Below, one piece after another: positions 13,060-16,177 of a stretch of DNA of 16,177 nucleotides. Position 1 is the first letter of the stretch. Every line of letters begins with the position of its first letter. Made by a program: the position numbers and the translations under genes. A model generated the notes under the pieces. It worked only from the letters and a program-made list of their open reading frames with translations, was not told the DNA's origin and did not search any database. This stretch comes from JAFDZW01 sp035632315 (GTDB lineage Bacteria > Bacteroidota > Ignavibacteria > Palsa-1295): the NCBI GenBank assembly GCA_035632315.1, contig DASQGZ010000050.1, positions 1-16,177 of the forward strand, given 5' to 3'.

Positions 13060-14625
13060 TTAAGGGTTAACGACCAAATACGTCAGAAATCCCGTATTTG
13101 TCGGATATGATGCAGAGAACTGCACCGTGAATTGATTGGCGGCAATGTCGGTCACCATCGCGCCAACCAAGTTTAACGATCCTTGCGAATCGAATTGATT
13201 TACTGTCACACTCGAATTGTTCGTACAGCCGACGGTCGCCGGCAACGATACTGTCAACGATGTCGCCCCGGTCGGGATCGCAACACGCCCTGCATACGAA
13301 TTTCCGCCGATGGTCGCTCCACGAAGCGAGTTCGCCTGAACGATTCCGCTTCCTGATATCAATATCGAAGAGCCGTTGCCGACAGCTAACGACTGGTTCG
13401 TATTCGTCCCGGAAGTGATCTGGCTGAACGGCACTGTTACACCGGGCGGAAGTACGCTTACCCAGTTTAATTGTCCCCCGGGGTCTCCGGCAAGCAGTGA
13501 TGTCGCCGGCTGCAACGAAGGCGGCAATGTGTACTGCACATCTGCCGTTTGCGTTCCTGCCTGAAACGATGTATAATGCGGAGCATTCGCGTTGAAGCGA
13601 AGCACACCGGTGTTGCTGAACTGAATTTTATTGTTAATATCGAATAAGCTCTGAGGCGTTGTTGTCCCGATACCGATATGCGCGCCGTCGTTATATAAAA
13701 ATGTGTTCGCTACCCAATTCGTCCCGTCATGACGAAGTGTTGCTCCGAGCGTCCCGGGGGGTAATCCGATCAGCGTGGTCGTGATGACATTATTACCGGC
13801 GGCATCTTGCGTGATGACAATGCCGGTACCCGCTTTGATCTTTGTCGTATCGTCGTTCGCCGCAACCCATGTGGTGCCATTCCATTTGATCACCTGACCT
13901 GTAAGCGCACCCATTTGGTTGATCTTGCCGCCGGTGACCGCATTATCGGCGATCTTTTCTGTCGTGACCGCACCACGAGCAAGTTTACGGGTTGAGATCG
14001 ATGAATCCGCAACGCCGATCGTGACAGTTGGCCCTTTCGGTTGGATGATGTCGATCGTTCCGTCAAGATTTTGAATTGTCTGAATACCGGAGGGGTTTGC
14101 AGAGATCGTCAGGACCTTCCCGTTCATTTGGATATTCGTTGTCGAATCACCGACGATACGGATCGGGCCGTCAACTTCATTGATACTGGTGACGACACCG
14201 CGCGCATTTGATGCAAAACCTTTTGCTTCTTCGGCGATCTGTGCGTGAAGTGCGTACGGAACTGCAGTCAGTGCAGTGCGCGGAGACATCTCGGCCCCGC
14301 CGTCAACAGACACTCCGAGCCAATATTGATTACCAAAGTCAAGCGATGTCGGGATTGGATTCACAGCGCCAATAATGACATTAAATAATCCGTGATTGGT
14401 TTGGGTGTTTTGCGTCTCGGTATAGAGTTGTGTTCCACCTGTCGGCGCGTCATAAAGCGTGATCGTGATAGTATGCTGACCGTCAGAGATCGGCGTGCCG
14501 CCCGGTGTCACGATAAGTCCTTGATAACTGATCTGCCTCGGAATTTGCGCAAGAACAAATCGCGGACAGAAAGCCGTCAAGCCTGTAAGAATTATGAAAG
14601 AAAGTACTAAAGTCCGTTTTGTCAA
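13060..14625 (-). CDS. Secreted fibre-type protein with PRTALTAVPYAL N-terminal domain (~521 aa)
   Basis: I place the start at TTG 14623-14625 because it directly yields a signal peptide (T-K-R then the hydrophobic stretch to F-V-L-A, cleavage before Q-I-P-R-Q at residue 27). The frame is open further up, to an ATG at 14769 and a TTG at 14808, but that stretch looks non-coding and would bury the signal peptide. Residues 27-130 match a widespread secreted N-terminal domain: Q-I-S-Y-Q-G-L near 31-37 and S-P-R-T-A-L-T-A-V-P-Y-A-L-H-A at 114-128. Then come A-V-T-T-E-K-I-A-D-N-A-V-T repeats (about 219-231), two short N-G-T-T-W-V-A / D-G-T-N-W-V-A motifs, a G-I-G-T-T-T-P motif near 318-324, one Y-T-L-P...L-N-W module shared with the giant protein (about 353-389), and the shared C-terminal module (429-521) ending L-T-Y-L-V-V-N-P. 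It is the first gene of the putative four-gene surface operon. The start position is uncertain. Confidence 0.83.
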   Translation of the reverse strand: MTKRTLVLSFIILTGLTAFCPRFVLAQIPRQISYQGLIVTPGGTPISDGQHTITITLYDAPTGGTQLYTETQNTQTNHGLFNVIIGAVNPIPTSLDFGNQYWLGVSVDGGAEMSPRTALTAVPYALHAQIAEEAKGFASNARGVVTSINEVDGPIRIVGDSTTNIQMNGKVLTISANPSGIQTIQNLDGTIDIIQPKGPTVTIGVADSSISTRKLARGAVTTEKIADNAVTGGKINQMGALTGQVIKWNGTTWVAANDDTTKIKAGTGIVITQDAAGNNVITTTLIGLPPGTLGATLRHDGTNWVANTFLYNDGAHIGIGTTTPQSLFDINNKIQFSNTGVLRFNANAPHYTSFQAGTQTADVQYTLPPSLQPATSLLAGDPGGQLNWVSVLPPGVTVPFSQITSGTNTNQSLAVGNGSSILISGSGIVQANSLRGATIGGNSYAGRVAIPTGATSLTVSLPATVGCTNNSSVTVNQFDSQGSLNLVGAMVTDIAANQFTVQFSASYPTNTGFLTYLVVNP

Positions 14626-15004
14626 AATACTGCAAACTCGACAAAAATCCACACGAGAAATTACTTTTCTACACTTACTACCACCAGGGGTTGTTAATAA
14701 CTCTAGATATAGGCTTTTGTTACAGCCCGTCGGACGATTGGGCGATATAATTCTCTTGGCTATTTGCATAGCAATGAACACTCCCTTGCGGGAAACGGGG
14801 GCGATCAATTTGTCAATTCAGTCAGAGATAAGCAAGCCAAACCTAACTTCTTATCTTTCAATGTAATACACTATTCGGCAATACTTTGAATAGTGATAAA
14901 TTATTTTACCAGCGAGCGTAAAAACGCTAACTCGCTATTCAAATATACGACATAGGAATCTGGATTCCAAATATCAGCTAATATAAATAATGAAATATAT
15001 TTTT
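14626..15004 (-). other. 379-bp intergenic/leader region with inverted repeats
   Basis: No convincing gene lies here. It separates the OmpA gene from the surface-protein operon. Visible elements are a promoter-like site (14940-14971); a hairpin at 14911-14936 (AGCGAG/CTCGCT with an inner CGT/ACG pair); an 8-bp inverted repeat with an 11-base loop (14869-14876 and 14888-14895); and, read on the minus strand, a small hairpin with a GCAA tetraloop near 14783-14794 (TCCC/GGGA). A second TAnnTTTG match (TAGGTTTG, 14838-14845) lacks a good upstream partner. The hairpins are not followed by clear U tracts, so the end of the OmpA transcript is not obvious. If transcription begins near 14930, the downstream gene has a leader of roughly 300 bases. 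Confidence 0.55.
14940..14971 (-). promoter_or_regulatory. Bacteroidota-type promoter with a palindrome in the spacer
   Basis: On the minus strand TTTG (14968-14971) is followed after 20 bases by TATATTTG (14940-14947), fitting the TTTG ... TAnnTTTG consensus known for the primary sigma factor of Bacteroidota. The spacer holds an inverted repeat GGAATC-TG-GATTCC at 14955-14968, which would suit a dimeric regulator. It points towards the 521-aa gene and the surface operon. This is a pattern match only. Confidence 0.5.
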
Positions 15005-16177
15005 TTACCGTTGCTGAGGGCTTGCGACGAAAATCGTAACAGTTCTGCAATAAAAACGTCCTTCCGGTGGATCGTTATCATACAATAATTCCGTATTGCC
15101 GACTCCCACAACAGTAGCCGTTGTGGTGCCAACCGCTAGCGAGGTCGCTTTCGCGCGCTGACCTGCGAGATTCCTGTTGTATTCTAGTGTGCCGATACGA
15201 TCTGCATAGCCCTTGATCGTGATGATGTCGTTCGGCAAGATCTTCTCTTTCACAAAATCTGCAATTCGTTGGTTAGCCGCACTCAATGTCGCCTTACCAA
15301 AGTCGAACAGGATGAGATTATATGTCGAGAATACGGTATCGGCAATATGCAGTTCACGTTTCTTTGCTAACGTGAGCTGAGTGACTGGTATCGTATCAAG
15401 CGGTGTACTGACATGCTGCCCTGCCTGATCGGATGCTGACAACTGATACTTAAATACTTTCAAGTTTGCCAATGTCTGCTGCTTTTCTTTTTCAATATGC
15501 CAATCGATATGCTCAGGGACGGTCGTTGTTCCGTCGTAGGTCTTGAGAATACGTGATTGATCAGCTCCGGTCACTTTCCAGTTAGCAACACCGGCGTCGG
15601 CTTTGACAACCGGTTTGAATCGTACGATCGGCGGACGAGGTACACGAAGTGTATCAACGGTCAGTACCGGCTCAAGTACATGCCAATCATCGCAGAGAAT
15701 TTCGACGCGTCTGTTCTCGGCAATGCCGTCTTCTGTCGTTTCACCCGACGCCTTTTCCGGCAGGTTACGTACCTGAATACTGATACGCGAATCATCAAGA
15801 TGCCATACCGACTTAAAATAATCGCGAACGGTTTCCGCTCGCTGTCGCGACAGTTCGGTATTTCCTTTTTCGTCGCGAGTATCGGCATTGCAGCCGACAA
15901 GCGTGATCTTCGCATCAGGATGCTCTTGTAAACGCCTGCCGACAATGTTCATCATCTGATGATAGAGCTGAAGCGTCTCATAGTTGAAGAGCTTATCAAC
16001 GTAGAACGAATTGGCTTCTTCAGGCGTCAATGATGTATATTCCGGGCGCATGTCTTTCGAATTTTCCGTAAAGAAGACATAGTTGAGCAGCGGGCGAAGT
16101 TGTGTGCTCAAGAATTCTTCGATCACGAATTGCAGCGGTACTTCATTCCCGTCTTTATCAATACCGACCGCTTTCAA
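15005..16177 (-). CDS. OmpA-family protein with two OmpA-like domains (C-terminal part)
   Basis: The frame runs off the right edge, so the N-terminus is missing; 390 residues are visible, the first codon (TTG) being internal rather than a likely start. The first OmpA-like domain spans about residues 31-162 (L-N-Y-V-F-F-T, L-V-G-C-N-A-D-T-R, S-R-Q-R-A-E, then E-N-R-R-V-E-I). A middle region (about 172-270) looks like an Ig-like strand domain (W-K-V-T-G, D-G-T-T-T-V-P-E-H-I-D-W, Y-Q-L-S-A-S-D). The second OmpA-like domain spans about 284-386 (L-I-L-F-D-F-G-K-A-T-L, I-K-G-Y-A-D-R-I-G, N-L-A-G-Q-R-A-K-A, C-R-T-V-T-I-F-V). The Asp and Arg that hold the peptidoglycan peptide in OmpA domains appear kept in both (D99/R113 and D326/R341, window-relative numbering). 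The protein would sit in the periplasm or outer membrane and hold it to the cell wall. It is upstream of the surface operon on the same strand but separated by 379 bp. Confidence 0.9.
   Translation of the reverse strand: MKAVGIDKDGNEVPLQFVIEEFLSTQLRPLLNYVFFTENSKDMRPEYTSLTPEEANSFYVDKLFNYETLQLYHQMMNIVGRRLQEHPDAKITLVGCNADTRDEKGNTELSRQRAETVRDYFKSVWHLDDSRISIQVRNLPEKASGETTEDGIAENRRVEILCDDWHVLEPVLTVDTLRVPRPPIVRFKPVVKADAGVANWKVTGADQSRILKTYDGTTTVPEHIDWHIEKEKQQTLANLKVFKYQLSASDQAGQHVSTPLDTIPVTQLTLAKKRELHIADTVFSTYNLILFDFGKATLSAANQRIADFVKEKILPNDIITIKGYADRIGTLEYNRNLAGQRAKATSLAVGTTTATVVGVGNTELLYDNDPPEGRFYCRTVTIFVASPQQR

Noticed and set aside
3367..14625. Prophage tail-fibre region
   Set aside because: The modules resemble tail fibres, but each protein has its own signal peptide and no capsid, tail, lysis or integrase gene is present. 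A cellular surface function is more likely.
14626..14808. N-terminal extension of the 521-aa gene (ATG 14769 or TTG 14808)
   Set aside because: The extension would place more than 45 non-hydrophobic residues before the signal peptide, and the DNA carries hairpins rather than coding-like sequence. Not fully excluded.
14594..14866. Plus-strand open frame of 90 codons across the leader region
   Set aside because: It overlaps the start of the minus-strand gene, has no domain, and has no ribosome binding site.

Overview
The window looks like a chromosomal segment of a bacterium from the Bacteroidota/Chlorobiota superphylum, most likely near Ignavibacteriota or Kapaibacteriota. The lineage is inferred from three things: a type IX secretion (T9SS) type-A C-terminal sorting domain carrying the Q-N-Y-P-N-P-F signature in the first gene, one promoter-like site that fits the Bacteroidota TTTG...TAnnTTTG pattern, and near absence of Shine-Dalgarno sequences, with some likely TTG starts. 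No rRNA, tRNA, CRISPR array, transposase or recognisable phage structural gene is visible.

Left part (1-3366). The 3' end of a secreted T9SS substrate is followed by a perfect bidirectional terminator hairpin, which it shares with a convergent csaA-type tRNA-binding protein gene. Divergent from csaA is a two-gene operon: an ATP-grasp ligase of the D-Ala-D-Ala ligase superfamily, overlapping by 11 bp a FAD-dependent aromatic hydroxylase most like VioD and salicylyl-CoA 5-hydroxylase. This pair looks like a small biosynthetic or modification module of unknown substrate.

Right part (3367-16177). All genes lie on the minus strand and encode cell-envelope or surface proteins. In transcription order they are: a partial OmpA-family protein with two OmpA-like domains around an Ig-like domain; a 379-bp regulatory gap; a secreted protein of about 521 aa with a PRTALTAVPYAL-type N-terminal domain and fibre-like modules; an 1108-aa secreted protein made of alternating 94- and 102-residue repeats; a 255-aa secreted protein; and an 1801-aa secreted tail-fibre-like protein with 301-aa repeats. 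The last four are closely spaced (71, 98 and 23 bp) and probably form an operon.

The most interesting observation is that the 521-, 1108- and 255-aa proteins, otherwise unrelated in their middle parts, all end in a similar module of about 80-92 residues (NS..R start, INY.V.NP-like end). None of the four carries the T9SS sorting domain that the first gene has. My working inference is a multi-component extracellular fibre or adhesin system: the shared C-terminal module would be an assembly, anchoring or export tag, the repeat proteins long shafts, and the upstream OmpA protein a possible peptidoglycan link. This is untested.
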